Shown one piece after another: positions 28,766-37,502 of a DNA stretch of 64,000 nucleotides; the first letter of the stretch is position 1, and every line of letters begins with the position of its first letter. A model generated the notes under the pieces. It ran no database searches and was not told the DNA's origin. It worked only from the letters and a program-made list of their open reading frames with translations. Source of the stretch: Pelagerythrobacter marinus (GTDB taxonomy: Bacteria > Pseudomonadota > Alphaproteobacteria > Sphingomonadales > Sphingomonadaceae); assembly GCF_009827515.1 (NCBI RefSeq), contig NZ_WTYO01000003.1, forward strand, positions 372,001-436,000. Direction: 5' to 3'. Made by a program: the position numbers and the translations under genes.

Positions 28766-29109
28766 GATGATCCGGTGATGTCCTGTCGCTATGCTCGTCG
28801 GCCTCTATAACCCCCCGCGCGCGGGCGGCAAGCGCAGCGTGGCAAACGCTGCCGGTGCGCCCGGTTGGCCTTCCCGCGCTTGAACAACGCCTTAATCGCC
28901 GGCCGGGCCTGTGTGCCCGGCGCAACAGTCGCCGCGCATTCGCGCGCGGCGGCTTGTGGAAAAGCTGGCCAAAGCGCGCATTTGCACCTAGTTTGGCGAC
29001 CGAGTGGAGAGCGATTCCCACTCCTGGCAGCGGGGCACGCAGCGAGCAGACAGGAACCGTTCAGGCGCAGGCGCGTCTGGATAGACGGGGAAAGGGCTGG
29101 AAGAAGGTT
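28766..29109. promoter_or_regulatory. Divergent promoter region between DUF3576 and unknown exported protein genes
   Basis: A 344-bp gap that must carry two outward promoters. Within it an inverted repeat GAGTGG-10 nt-CCACTC is read at 29002-29023, 87 bp before the rightward ATG. No RNA gene or confident -10/-35 pair was identified. A GAAGAAGG ribosome site sits immediately before the rightward start. Confidence 0.45.
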
Positions 29110-29847
29110 ATGGCACGGCCAGGCAACAAGACGGGCAAGGGCGGGTTCGCACCCGTGCTGCTGTCGGCTGCCTGCCTGGCGCTGGCGATTCCCTCGGCCG
29201 GGATGGCGCTTGCCGGGATCGATGCCGGCGATGCCTTCGCCGATCCGGCCCGCATCGCCCCGTTCACCCCCGCCTCGGTCGATCCCGAACTGGCGCAGCG
29301 GGTCGCCGCGCGCGGCCAGGCGCTGCGCTTCACGCCGGCCGGCCCGGCGCGGCCGCTCGACCGCACGGTCACCGTGGCGGTCCGCGTGGACGGCGAAACC
29401 GCGCGCGCCATCTCGTTCCGTTCGGCGCTCGCCGCCGCCTCGGGTGAACCGGGCAAGGCCCCGGCGCTGGCCGCCACGCGCTACAACCTCGGCATTGCCC
29501 GCGGGTACCAGAGCTTCGCCAAGACGCCCGCCCTCCCGGCCGGCGTGCGCGAGATGGACGTGCCCGACCTTGCCACGTTCAAGCCTTCCGAAGGGGTGAA
29601 GGACAAGCCGGCCCGCCTGCAGCCGCGCATCTCGTTCGAACGCGATCGCGCGCTCGGCCGCTCGCCGCGCACGCTCGAGGGGATGAGCGACCAGTCGGTG
29701 GACCTCGGCGGCGCCTACCGGGTGACGCGCAACCTCGACGTGACCGCCGGCGTGCGCCTGTCGCAGGATCGCAACCGGCTCGCCCCGCTGACCGACATGG
29801 AAGACGACAGCCAGGCCGTCTACGTCGGCACCCAGTTCCGCTTCTGA
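29110..29847 (+). CDS. Exported protein of unknown function
   Basis: 245 residues, not recognised. A basic start (MARPGNKTGKGGF) is followed by a hydrophobic stretch (APVLLSAACLALAIPSAGMALAG) that reads as a signal peptide. The mature chain has a short conserved-looking core (NLGIARGYQSFAKTPALPAGV and then VPDLATFKPSEGVKDKPARLQPRIS) and a C-terminal half with alternating residues ending in VGTQFRF, like the last strand of an outer-membrane or secreted beta-structure (terminal Phe). A GAAGAAGG Shine-Dalgarno lies just before the ATG, and a clean rho-independent terminator follows. It is transcribed alone. Periplasm or outer membrane is inferred; no function. Confidence 0.75.
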   Translation: MARPGNKTGKGGFAPVLLSAACLALAIPSAGMALAGIDAGDAFADPARIAPFTPASVDPELAQRVAARGQALRFTPAGPARPLDRTVTVAVRVDGETARAISFRSALAAASGEPGKAPALAATRYNLGIARGYQSFAKTPALPAGVREMDVPDLATFKPSEGVKDKPARLQPRISFERDRALGRSPRTLEGMSDQSVDLGGAYRVTRNLDVTAGVRLSQDRNRLAPLTDMEDDSQAVYVGTQFRF

Positions 29848-29888
29848 CGCGCCGCGCGCGCGGCCGCGCGCAGGCACGGCACGATCCG

Positions 29889-29919
29889 CCCCGCCCGAAT
29901 GCTTCGCGGCGGGGTTTTT
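29889..29919 (+). terminator. Rho-independent terminator
   Basis: Stem CCCCGCC / GGCGGGG (29889-29895 with 29908-29914) with an inner CGAA/TTCG extension, then five T. It ends the transcript of the unknown exported protein, about 40 bp after its stop. Confidence 0.85.
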
Positions 29920-30001
29920 CGTTGTATCTGGGCGCGCGGGGCATAAACTCCGCCCGGCAGGCGCGGCATCGGGGGCGCCTTTTGACGGGAGAATCCTTCG
30001 C

Positions 30002-30724
30002 ATGGCACGGGTTGCAATCGTTACCGGCGGAACGCGCGGCATCGGCGAGGCGATCAGCCTGGCGCTGAAGGCCCAGGGCCGCACCGTCGTCGCCAGCTAT
30101 GCCGGCAACGAGGAAAAGGCGCGGCGCTTTTCCGAAGCCCACGGCATCCCCGCCTACAAGTGGGACGTGGGCGACCACGAGGCGTGCCTGGACGGGTGCC
30201 GGCGGGTCGAGGCCGAAGTGGGCGAGATCGACATCGTGGTGAACAACGCGGGGATCACCCGCGACGGCACCTTGCACAAGATGACCTTCGACGACTGGAA
30301 CGAGGTCATGCGGATCAATCTCGGCGGCTGTTTCAACATGGCCAAGGCCTGCTTTCCCGGCATGCGCGAGCGCGGCTGGGGCCGGATCGTCAACATCGGT
30401 TCGATCAACGGCCAGGCGGGCCAGTACGGCCAGGTCAACTACGCCGCGGCCAAGAGCGGCATCCACGGCTTCACCAAGGCGCTGGCGCAGGAAGGCGCGC
30501 GGTTCGGGGTGACGGTGAACGCGATCGCGCCCGGCTATGTCGATACCGACATGGTCGCCGCCGTGCCCGCGCCGGTGCTGGAGAAGATCGTCGCGAAGAT
30601 CCCCGTCGGGCGGCTGGGCCAGGCGGAGGAGATCGCGCGCGGCGTGGCCTTCCTCACCAGCGACGAGGGCGGCTTCGTCACCGGCTCGACGATGAGCATC
30701 AACGGCGGCCAGCACATGTACTGA
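30002..30724 (+). CDS. phbB: Acetoacetyl-CoA reductase (PhbB-type SDR)
   Basis: 240 residues, SDR fold. Cofactor loop TGGTRGIG (8-15), NNAG (81-84), catalytic S134, Y147 and K151 (in NIGSINGQAGQYGQVNYAAAK), and the IAPGYVDTDMVAAVP segment, which together are characteristic of NADPH-dependent acetoacetyl-CoA reductase rather than FabG, which it resembles. Role: reduces acetoacetyl-CoA to (R)-3-hydroxybutyryl-CoA for polyhydroxybutyrate. No phbA or phbC is in the window, so a general 3-oxoacyl reductase cannot be excluded. A small RHH gene starts 37 bp later on the same strand. Start at 30002 has the typical immediate SDR opening MARVAIVTGG. Confidence 0.9.
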   Translation: MARVAIVTGGTRGIGEAISLALKAQGRTVVASYAGNEEKARRFSEAHGIPAYKWDVGDHEACLDGCRRVEAEVGEIDIVVNNAGITRDGTLHKMTFDDWNEVMRINLGGCFNMAKACFPGMRERGWGRIVNIGSINGQAGQYGQVNYAAAKSGIHGFTKALAQEGARFGVTVNAIAPGYVDTDMVAAVPAPVLEKIVAKIPVGRLGQAEEIARGVAFLTSDEGGFVTGSTMSINGGQHMY

Positions 30725-30761
30725 CCGGGAACGATCGCTGCCCGCCCCCTATCATCCGCCG

Positions 30762-30980
30762 GTGAAGCGCTCGGTCGAGATCGCCGGGCACAAGACCTCG
30801 ATCAGCCTCGAGCCGCTGTTCTGGGACATGCTGCGCGCGGCCGCCGCGCGCGAGGGCGTGCCGGTCAACGCGCTGGTCGCGCGGATCGACGAGGAGCGCA
30901 TCCGGGCCGAGGTGCCGCCCGGGCTGGCCGGCGCGATCCGCCTGTGGCTGGTCGCCAATGCCCCCGCGCCGGACGGCTAG
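30762..30980 (+). CDS. Small ribbon-helix-helix domain protein
   Basis: 72 residues from a GTG start. The segment KTSISLEPLFWDMLRAAAAREGVPVNALVARIDEER has the beta-strand then two helices of RHH proteins in the DUF4169/AbrB-like small RHH group (the KTSISLEPLFWDAL core is typical). Such proteins are annotated as ribbon-helix-helix domain proteins, usually without a known target. It may bind DNA as a dimer. It lies 37 bp after phbB and could share its transcript; regulation of phbB is a guess. The GTG is the only start that keeps the conserved KRSVEIAGHKTS opening. Confidence 0.82.
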   Translation: MKRSVEIAGHKTSISLEPLFWDMLRAAAAREGVPVNALVARIDEERIRAEVPPGLAGAIRLWLVANAPAPDG

Positions 30981-31040
30981 CGTCGCTCTCGATCGAGCCG
31001 GCGCGGGCCGGCGCCGCTTCACCCTCCGCAGGGAACGAAT

Positions 31041-31547
31041 CTAGCGCACTGGCGCCGGTTCGCCCGCGGCGTCGCCGTTCGCCTCGATATCGGCGATCAG
31101 CGTGTTCATCTCGTCGATTTCCTTCACCTGCGCCTCGATGATGCGGTTGGCGAGGTCGCGCACCCGCGGGTCGGAGATCTCGGCCCGGCGGCTGGTCATG
31201 ATCGCGATCGAATGGTGCGGGATCATCGCCTTCATGTAACTGACGTCGCCCACCGTCTCCTGGCTCCGCACGAGCCAGAGCGAGCCGGCGAAGCCCGCTA
31301 TGGCGAGGCCCAGGATCGCGAGGTTGAGCTGCAGCCGGCCATACATGCGCCACATGAAGCCGAGCATGATCACCGCCATCGTCGCGCCCATCAGCAGCGC
31401 CATCCAGACGCGCGTCTGGCTGAAGCGAACGTGGTCCCATTCATAGGTGTTGAGGTACATGAGGCCGTACATGACCACTGTCCCCGTTGCGATCATGGCG
31501 AGGAAGCGGGTGTAGCCCATGCCGGAATGCTGCGATGTGTCTGCCAT
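31041..31547 (-). CDS. DUF305 domain membrane protein
   Basis: 168 residues. Three transmembrane segments in the first half (FLAMIATGTVVMYGLMYLN, VWMALLMGATMAVIMLGFMW, LNLAILGLAIAGFAGSLWLV), then a C-terminal DUF305 domain with SYMKAMIPHHSIAIMTSRRAEI and VRDLANRIIEAQVKEIDEMN, a ferritin-like helical pair with conserved His and Glu. DUF305 proteins are linked to copper or metal handling, but the function is not proven. The first helices are probably the membrane anchor and the DUF305 domain sits in the periplasm or cytosol. A terminator separates it from the 75-residue gene upstream, so it has its own promoter in the 66-bp gap. Confidence 0.88.
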   Translation of the reverse strand: MADTSQHSGMGYTRFLAMIATGTVVMYGLMYLNTYEWDHVRFSQTRVWMALLMGATMAVIMLGFMWRMYGRLQLNLAILGLAIAGFAGSLWLVRSQETVGDVSYMKAMIPHHSIAIMTSRRAEISDPRVRDLANRIIEAQVKEIDEMNTLIADIEANGDAAGEPAPVR

Positions 31548-31552
31548 GCACG

Positions 31553-31587
31553 AAAAAGCGGGCGAAACCGCGATCGGTTCCGCCCGC
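31553..31587 (-). terminator. Rho-independent terminator (minus strand)
   Basis: On the minus strand GCGGGCG/CGCCCGC arms with an AACC/GGTT inner pair are followed by five T. It lies just after the stop of the 75-residue gene and six bases before the DUF305 start codon. Confidence 0.8.
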
Positions 31588-31614
31588 CTTCCATGCCGGG
31601 TCCGGCGCGCGCGT

Positions 31615-31842
31615 TCAGTAATTGGCCGGCGGGTCGCTGGCGGGGAAGCTCTGGTCGCTGGCCTCGTCGGCCTTGCTCCACCCGCGCTTGGGCTTGTCGC
31701 GCATCGATTCCGGGCCGGCGTCGCGCACGTCCGCCTCGCCCTGGTTGCCCGCGAAAGCGGCGTGGTCGGCCTTCTGCTTCTCGTAGAACTTGTACCCGGC
31801 GTAGCCGAGCGCGCCGAGCGCGGCGAGTTTGATCAGTGCCAT
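31615..31842 (-). CDS. Small conserved-type protein with one membrane segment
   Basis: 75 residues, not recognised. Residues 1-18 (MALIKLAALGALGYAGYK) are hydrophobic and could anchor it; the rest is hydrophilic with a Pro-rich end (SDQSFPASDPPANY). The ...EASDQSFPASDPP... tail is a pattern I know from small alphaproteobacterial proteins of unknown role. A terminator follows. Its start at 31842 has a plausible GAAAGGAG ribosome site. It is probably a short membrane-associated protein. Confidence 0.7.
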   Translation of the reverse strand: MALIKLAALGALGYAGYKFYEKQKADHAAFAGNQGEADVRDAGPESMRDKPKRGWSKADEASDQSFPASDPPANY

Positions 31843-31922
31843 CGAAACGGTCTCCTTTCACGCGTTTGCCCGGTCAACGCCGGACGGGGCGGAAAGGTCC
31901 GCGGCGGCGGGCGCGGGCGGGC

Positions 31923-33206
31923 CTACTCGTCGCCCACCCGTTCCACCTGCGCGCCGACCAGCGCCAGCTTCTCCTCCAGCCGCTCGTACCCGCGGTCGAG
32001 GTGGTAGAGGCGGCGCACCTGGGTCTGCCCCTCGGCCGCGAGGCCCGCGATCACCAGGCTCATCGAGGCGCGCAGGTCGGTCGCCATCACTTCGGCCCCG
32101 GTCAGGCGGCCGACGCCGTGGACGATCGCGGTGCGGCCCGATGTCTCGATATGCGCGCCCATGCGGTTCAGCTCGGGCACGTGCATGTAACGGTTCTCGA
32201 AGATCGTCTCGGTCAGCACGCTCGTCCCCTCGGCCCGGGTCAGCAGGGCCATCAGCTGCGCCTGCATGTCGGTGGCGAGGCCGGGGTAGGGCGCGGTCGA
32301 AAGGTTCGCCGCGCGCAGCGTGCCGTCGGCCGCGACGCGCACGCCCTTGCCTTCGCCTTCGGCGTGGACGCCGATCGTGCGCAGCGCGTGGAGCGTGGCC
32401 TGCATCTCGTCCGCCTTCGCCCCGTCGAGCAGGACTTCGCCGCCGGTGATCGCGGCCGCGCAGGCATAGGAACCGGCCTCGATCCGGTCGGGCATGACGC
32501 GGTAGGTCGCGCCGTGCAGCCGCCTGACCCCGTGGACGGTTAGGTCGGAGGTGCCGATCCCCTCGATCTCCGCCCCCATCGCCACGAGCAGGTTGCACAG
32601 GTCCACGATCTCCGGCTCGCGCGCGGCGTTGTAGAGGCGGCAGGTCCCGTTCGCCAGCACCGCGGCCATCAGCGCGTTCTCGGTCGCGCCGACCGAGACG
32701 ACGGGGAAGTCGAACTCCCCGCCCGGCAGCCCGCCGTCGGGCGCATGGGCGCGGACGTAGCCCTGGGCCAGCTCGATCTCCGCGCCGAAGGCTTCCAGCG
32801 CCTTCAGGTGCAGGTCGATCGGGCGGTTGCCGATCGCGCAGCCGCCGGGCAGCGAGACGGTCGCCTCCCCCATGCGCGCCAGCATCGGGCCGAGCACGAG
32901 GATCGATGCGCGCATCTTGCGCACCAGCTCGTAAGGGGCGACGGTGCCGGTGATCCGCGGCGCCTCCAGCGTCATGACCCGGCCGAAATCCTCCGGCCGC
33001 GAACCCTGGATCGAGGTCGTGACCCCGAACTGGTTCACCAGGTGCTGGAACCCGTCGATATCGGCCAGCCGCGGCAGGTTGCGCAGCGTCAGCGGCTCTT
33101 CGGTCAGCAGGGCGCAGGGGATCAGGGTGAGCGCGGCGTTCTTCGCGCCCGAGATCGGGATCGTGCCGGAAAGGCGCTTGCCGCCTTCGATGATGATCTT
33201 GTCCAT
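31923..33206 (-). CDS. murA: UDP-N-acetylglucosamine 1-carboxyvinyltransferase
   Basis: 427 residues, normal. First committed step of peptidoglycan synthesis: transfers enolpyruvate from PEP to UDP-GlcNAc. The catalytic Cys is C123 in [16 protein letters not shown], and the N-terminal [20 protein letters not shown] and the [16 protein letters not shown] segment are diagnostic. The Cys residue predicts sensitivity to fosfomycin as for other Cys-type enzymes. It is divergent from galU across 93 bp and precedes the 75-residue gene on the same strand. No other mur genes are in the window. Confidence 0.98.
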   Translation of the reverse strand: MDKIIIEGGKRLSGTIPISGAKNAALTLIPCALLTEEPLTLRNLPRLADIDGFQHLVNQFGVTTSIQGSRPEDFGRVMTLEAPRITGTVAPYELVRKMRASILVLGPMLARMGEATVSLPGGCAIGNRPIDLHLKALEAFGAEIELAQGYVRAHAPDGGLPGGEFDFPVVSVGATENALMAAVLANGTCRLYNAAREPEIVDLCNLLVAMGAEIEGIGTSDLTVHGVRRLHGATYRVMPDRIEAGSYACAAAITGGEVLLDGAKADEMQATLHALRTIGVHAEGEGKGVRVAADGTLRAANLSTAPYPGLATDMQAQLMALLTRAEGTSVLTETIFENRYMHVPELNRMGAHIETSGRTAIVHGVGRLTGAEVMATDLRASMSLVIAGLAAEGQTQVRRLYHLDRGYERLEEKLALVGAQVERVGDE

Positions 33207-33299
33207 CCGCGCGCTTTAGCCGGAATCGAGGTCGCGGCAAGTTCGCGTTCGCCCGCGTCACCGCTTGCACCGGCGCGGGCCGCTACCTATCCATGGTGG

Positions 33300-34199
33300 A
33301 TGAGCGAACGCAAACCGATCCGCAAGGCCGTGTTCCCCGTCGCCGGGCTCGGCACCCGTTTCCTCCCCGCCACCAAGGCGATCCCCAAGGAATTGCTGCC
33401 GATCGTCGATCGCCCGCTGATCCAGTACGCGGTGGACGAGGCGCGCGAGGCGGGGATCGAACAGATGATCTTCGTCACCGGGCGCGGAAAGTCGGCGATC
33501 GTCGAACATTTCGACGTCGCCTACGAACTGGAATCGACGATGGCGGAACGGGGGAAGGATCTCTCGATCCTCGATCCCACGCGCGCCACCCCGGGCGACA
33601 TCATCACCGTGCGCCAGCAGGTCCCGCTCGGCCTTGGCCACGCGATCTGGTGCGCGCGCGCGATCGTCGGCGACGAACCTTTCGCCATCCTCCTGCCCGA
33701 CGAACTGATGGTCGGCAACCGGGGAGAAGGGGCGGGCACCGGCGGCACCGGCTGCATGAAGCAGATGGTGGAAGCTTACGAGGAAGTGGGCGGCAACCTC
33801 GTCTCCGTGCTCGAGGTTCCGCGCGAAGACGTGTCGAGCTACGGCGTGATCACCCCGGGCGAAAGCCGCGGCGCGCTGACCGAAGTGCGCGGCCTGGTGG
33901 AAAAACCGCCGGTGGAACAAGCGCCGTCGAACAAGATCGTCTCGGGCCGCTACATCCTCCAGCCCGAAGTCATGCGCACGCTGGAAGGGCAGGAAAAAGG
34001 CGCGGGCGGCGAAATCCAGTTGACCGACGCCATGGCGCGCATGATCGGCACCCAGCCGTTCCACGCCGTAACCTTCAATGGCCGCCGCTTCGACTGCGGC
34101 AGCAAGACCGGCTTCGTCGAAGCCACCCTGGCCCTGGCGCTGGAGCGCGAGGACATGGGCGAAGAAGTGCGCGCGATGGCGGAAAGGTTGCTGGGGTAG
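33300..34199 (+). CDS. galU: UTP-glucose-1-phosphate uridylyltransferase
   Basis: 299 residues. Makes UDP-glucose for exopolysaccharide, glycogen-like and LPS sugars. Motifs: FPVAGLGTRFLPATKAIPKE (nucleotide loop), VDRPLIQYAVDEAREAGI, GLGHAIWCARAIVGDEPF and AILLPDELMVGN. Start ATG at 33300 is chosen because the conserved KAVFPVAGLGTR lies 9 residues later, with an upstream ATG out of frame. It ends 87 bp before the R-M gene, and a palindromic element lies in that gap. Confidence 0.97.
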   Translation: MSERKPIRKAVFPVAGLGTRFLPATKAIPKELLPIVDRPLIQYAVDEAREAGIEQMIFVTGRGKSAIVEHFDVAYELESTMAERGKDLSILDPTRATPGDIITVRQQVPLGLGHAIWCARAIVGDEPFAILLPDELMVGNRGEGAGTGGTGCMKQMVEAYEEVGGNLVSVLEVPREDVSSYGVITPGESRGALTEVRGLVEKPPVEQAPSNKIVSGRYILQPEVMRTLEGQEKGAGGEIQLTDAMARMIGTQPFHAVTFNGRRFDCGSKTGFVEATLALALEREDMGEEVRAMAERLLG

Positions 34200-34223
34200 G
34201 GGCGGCCGCCGGGGCAGCCATAA

Positions 34224-34283
34224 CGCCCCCTCCCCTTCAGGGGAGAGGAAGAAGGCGCGCCAGCGCCGGAAGGAGAGGGGGCC
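34224..34283. repeat. Palindromic element between galU and the restriction-modification gene
   Basis: Outer arms CCCCCTCCCCTTC (34226-34238) and GAAGGAGAGGGGG (34269-34281) pair at 12 of 13 positions; inside are two hairpins, TCCCC-TTCA-GGGGA (34231-34244) and GGCGC-GCCA-GCGCC (34254-34267). It resembles short palindromic repeats scattered in alphaproteobacterial genomes. It overlaps the convergent ends of galU and the R-M gene and may work as a bidirectional terminator or mark an insertion edge. Confidence 0.55.
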
Positions 34284-34286
34284 GCC

Positions 34287-37200
34287 TTACGCCTCGCCCG
34301 TATCGAGCGGCAGGACGATCTCGCGCATGATCCGGTCGGTTTCCGCCAGGATTTTCACGATCTTCTGATAGTGGCCGATATCGTCCCAGCTCAGCGCCCG
34401 GCCCTTGCGGTCCTTTAGCCATTTCTGCGCCGGCTGGTAACCGCCGATGTAGAAGCCCCAGGAGATGTCCGGCACCCCGTCGAAATACTGCCCTTCGGCC
34501 CCCTTGCCGTTGATATAGACCCGCCCCTTCTCGAACCTCGGGTGCCGGGGCGCGACGACATTGTCGCCTTCTCCGTCGAAGGGATAGGGCGTGTCGCCAA
34601 TCGCCGCCGGTTCCATCAGGTGGAGGCGGCGTAGCTGTTCCCCCTTTTCGCTGACATGGCGGAAGACCTCGGGCGAGGGTGGATAGGGAATGCGCGGGAA
34701 GTCGATCTTGAGGAATTCGGCGAACGTCTCGCGATAATCGGGGCTGTGCAGCACGCCGTAGATATAGTCGAAAACCTTGATCTCGCTCGGCCGCGCATCG
34801 CCGGTCGGCGCGCGGAAATCATCCTCCGGCCCGGCCGTGTCGGCAGGGTCGATCCCGGCGGCTTCGCAGATGGCGGTGTAGAGCTTGGGGTCGAGGTTGA
34901 GCGTGCGTTCGGTAGGGGCGAGCGCGTCAGCTTGGTCGGCGGTGTCGTCGGGATAGAGGTAGAGGGGGAAGCATGAGCTGATATCATAAGCACTGAATGA
35001 TTTATGCATTGAAATATTATTGGTTACGAACGCACCTCCCTGCTCCTTTGTTTGACGACACGAAAGTAGCGCCAGATTTTTATGAAAAGCGATGGGCTTC
35101 ATAGTTTTAGGTGCAGGCGCGAACTGGATCCCGCTTGGATTGCCTGTAAAATAGGTTTTTCGAATTTCAAATGGGCGGAGAGTTACGTTCTTGATGAACG
35201 ATCGAGCGAAATTGTTTAGAGCATCGCTTTTTGCAGCTTCCAGAGTCCAGCTCTTACTATCTTTCCCGATAGAAAACTGCGAACGGAAATCCTCGGTGTT
35301 GGAATGCACTAAAGCGTCGATACGCTCCCAAAGTTGATCAGCTTCGAAATCAATCGACAAAGCATCCCTCGCCGTGAGTATGCCACCAGAATTAGTCGGA
35401 AATAGCTGAGAGAGAGGCACCCCTCTATCGTAGCTTGATAACATTCTGTAATCCCGCACCTCGAATGGATAGTTGGGGTGCTGAGTTTCAAGGGGTTGCA
35501 AAAAAGCACTGCTGAGATTCTCTTCTGCAAGACGGTGGTACTTGTCGGTCCGACTTCCCCATAGATCGCCATGCCGAACTTCTGCGAGGCTTGTGCTATC
35601 TGCGGCTTTTCGCACGGCAATTATGAGCGCGACGCCCTGCTGGATATCGAACACATTTTTGTCACTTGTACCGTCGGGACTGATCTCCTTCTTTTTGGAA
35701 TTTCCGTGCAGATCCAGGACCCAAATTTTGTCAAAAGTCTTGAGCAAATGCCAACGCATGCCTCGAAAGGTCGGGTTGTCCAAGTAACTGTGGTTGGTGA
35801 TGAATCCAAGCACGCCGCCTGAACGGTTCTTGGCGATCAGATCTTCGCTCATGCGGATGAATTTGACGTAGTCATCAAGCAGCCAACGCGGCTGTTTCTC
35901 CCTTAGCTTTTCTTTGCCGCCCGGCTCCATCTTGTAGGCTTCCATCAGGCCCATGATGTGATCGCCCTTGTTGGCGCTCTCGCCCGAATAAGGCGGGTTA
36001 CCGATCACGCACATGATCGGGGTCTGGCGCTTGACCTCGCTCGCGCCCTTCGCCTCCTTCGCCAGGGCCGGCATGAACAGATCGGCGATGTCGCGGTCCG
36101 CCGGTTCCAGCGCATTGGTCAGCCAGACGGAAAGGCGCGGCGGGTCCTTGCTCGGCACATAGCCGCTTTCGGTCAACTGCATGTCCAGCTTCATGTGGCA
36201 CATGGCGTAGCTGGCCATCAGCAGTTCGAACCCGTGCAGGCGCGGCAGCAGGTCGTTTTCGACATAGCTTGACCACATGCCCGGCGCCCGCGCCTTCACC
36301 CGGTCGGCAATTGTCTGCACCGCCTTGGCCAGAAACGTGCCCGTGCCCGTCGCCGGGTCGAGAATCTGGACCCGGTGAACATCCTTTTTGATCGTGACAG
36401 GTTTGCCGTTCCTGTCGGTTTGCCCGGTGTCCCAGTCCACCGTCACCTTGCCGGTGTCGGCCAGCCCGTCGGCCAGGCCGAATTCGGTCTTCAGAACGTC
36501 GTCCACCGCGCGGACGATGAAATCCACCACCGGTTCGGGCGTGTACCAGACGCCCCGGCTCTTGCGCTTCTTCGGATTGTAGGCGGCCAGGAAGTCTTCG
36601 TAGAAATGGATGAAGGGGTCGTTGCGCGCGGTGAAGCGGCCGAAATCCTCGAACAGGTCGTGCGGGTTGCTGGCGCGCAGCACCTCGGCCAGATCGTCCA
36701 CGATCCATGCGATCCGGTCGTCCAGATCGTACCCGGCAACGAACTGGAACAGGCTGCGCAGGAAGGGGTTGGACTTGGGCAGCAGCTCCAGCGCCTCGCG
36801 CCGGTCGAACGTCTGCGGCGTCTGGTCGTGAAACCGCGCCGCGAACATGCCGTAAGTGATCGTTTCGGCGTAGATGTCGGCGAATTCGCCCGGCGTCAGG
36901 TTGGGCAGCAGGTTCGCCTTGAAGCTCTTGTACTGCCCCGCAAGGTCCGATTGCAGGTCGGCGTCTTCCTTCAGCACATTGCCCAGCACGTCTTTTATCA
37001 GCTTGGCCTTGCCCGCCATCAGGTCGGCCAGTCGCCGTGCGCTGCGGATGCTGATCGGCTTTTCCGCCGCGAAAGCGCGCAAGTGCGTTTCCAGACGTTC
37101 GAACTCTTCCGGCCGGGCGGGCAGTGCGGGGCTGGTAATGTCGGCGATGGTGATGAAGGCGGTCTGTTCGCCATCGCGCAGAAACTCGAAATCCAGCCCG

Positions 37201-37502
37201 TTGGTATAGATCAGGTTGGGCAGGCCGCTGCGATACCGCTCCTTCTGCTCCTTGCTGTAGCCTTTGAGCTTGATGACATCCTTGTCGATGTCCTTGTGCT
37301 CGCACCAGCCGCGCGCCACGCCATCGCGCTGAAAGATGAAATCGGGCGCACCCACCTCGACCCGGCGCGGCTCGTTGATCACGTCCAGATCGGGATCGAT
37401 GCTGGCGAACAGATCGCGCAAGGCGGGGCGATAGCTGTGCTCGCTTGCCACGCCGGTGGCGTGAACCTTGCGAACTTCTTCCAGATAAGCGGCGATATCC
37501 AT
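34287..37502 (-). CDS. Single-chain restriction-modification enzyme (type IIG/ISP-like, N6-adenine methyltransferase with PD-(D/E)xK nuclease)
   Basis: 1071 residues, restriction and methylation in one chain. The N-terminus has the pattern ...GAPDFIF (D54) ... CEHKD (E68, K70), a PD-(D/E)xK nuclease site. The methyltransferase motif I is LDPATGTGTFLAKA (D382) and motif IV is NPPY (N502). The C-terminal part, with DFPRIPYPPSPEVFRHV and GYQPAQKWLKDRKG, matches the specificity region of ISP-type enzymes. No helicase motif is seen, unlike LlaGI-type enzymes. Bases ~34975-35870 (residues ~545-842, the putative target-recognition part) are AT-rich (about 35-42% GC in sampled lines) while both flanks look like the rest of the chromosome. 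Start at 37502 has GGGGGA upstream; a TTG 20 codons earlier is less likely. It is alone, without a separate specificity or restriction gene. Confidence 0.85.
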   Translation of the reverse strand: MDIAAYLEEVRKVHATGVASEHSYRPALRDLFASIDPDLDVINEPRRVEVGAPDFIFQRDGVARGWCEHKDIDKDVIKLKGYSKEQKERYRSGLPNLIYTNGLDFEFLRDGEQTAFITIADITSPALPARPEEFERLETHLRAFAAEKPISIRSARRLADLMAGKAKLIKDVLGNVLKEDADLQSDLAGQYKSFKANLLPNLTPGEFADIYAETITYGMFAARFHDQTPQTFDRREALELLPKSNPFLRSLFQFVAGYDLDDRIAWIVDDLAEVLRASNPHDLFEDFGRFTARNDPFIHFYEDFLAAYNPKKRKSRGVWYTPEPVVDFIVRAVDDVLKTEFGLADGLADTGKVTVDWDTGQTDRNGKPVTIKKDVHRVQILDPATGTGTFLAKAVQTIADRVKARAPGMWSSYVENDLLPRLHGFELLMASYAMCHMKLDMQLTESGYVPSKDPPRLSVWLTNALEPADRDIADLFMPALAKEAKGASEVKRQTPIMCVIGNPPYSGESANKGDHIMGLMEAYKMEPGGKEKLREKQPRWLLDDYVKFIRMSEDLIAKNRSGGVLGFITNHSYLDNPTFRGMRWHLLKTFDKIWVLDLHGNSKKKEISPDGTSDKNVFDIQQGVALIIAVRKAADSTSLAEVRHGDLWGSRTDKYHRLAEENLSSAFLQPLETQHPNYPFEVRDYRMLSSYDRGVPLSQLFPTNSGGILTARDALSIDFEADQLWERIDALVHSNTEDFRSQFSIGKDSKSWTLEAAKSDALNNFARSFIKNVTLRPFEIRKTYFTGNPSGIQFAPAPKTMKPIAFHKNLALLSCRQTKEQGGAFVTNNISMHKSFSAYDISSCFPLYLYPDDTADQADALAPTERTLNLDPKLYTAICEAAGIDPADTAGPEDDFRAPTGDARPSEIKVFDYIYGVLHSPDYRETFAEFLKIDFPRIPYPPSPEVFRHVSEKGEQLRRLHLMEPAAIGDTPYPFDGEGDNVVAPRHPRFEKGRVYINGKGAEGQYFDGVPDISWGFYIGGYQPAQKWLKDRKGRALSWDDIGHYQKIVKILAETDRIMREIVLPLDTGEA

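Noticed and set aside
34287-37502. A full BREX, DISARM or other defence island around the R-M gene.
   Set aside because: The flanking genes (galU, acyl-CoA ligase) are ordinary metabolism and no other defence gene is adjacent within the window.
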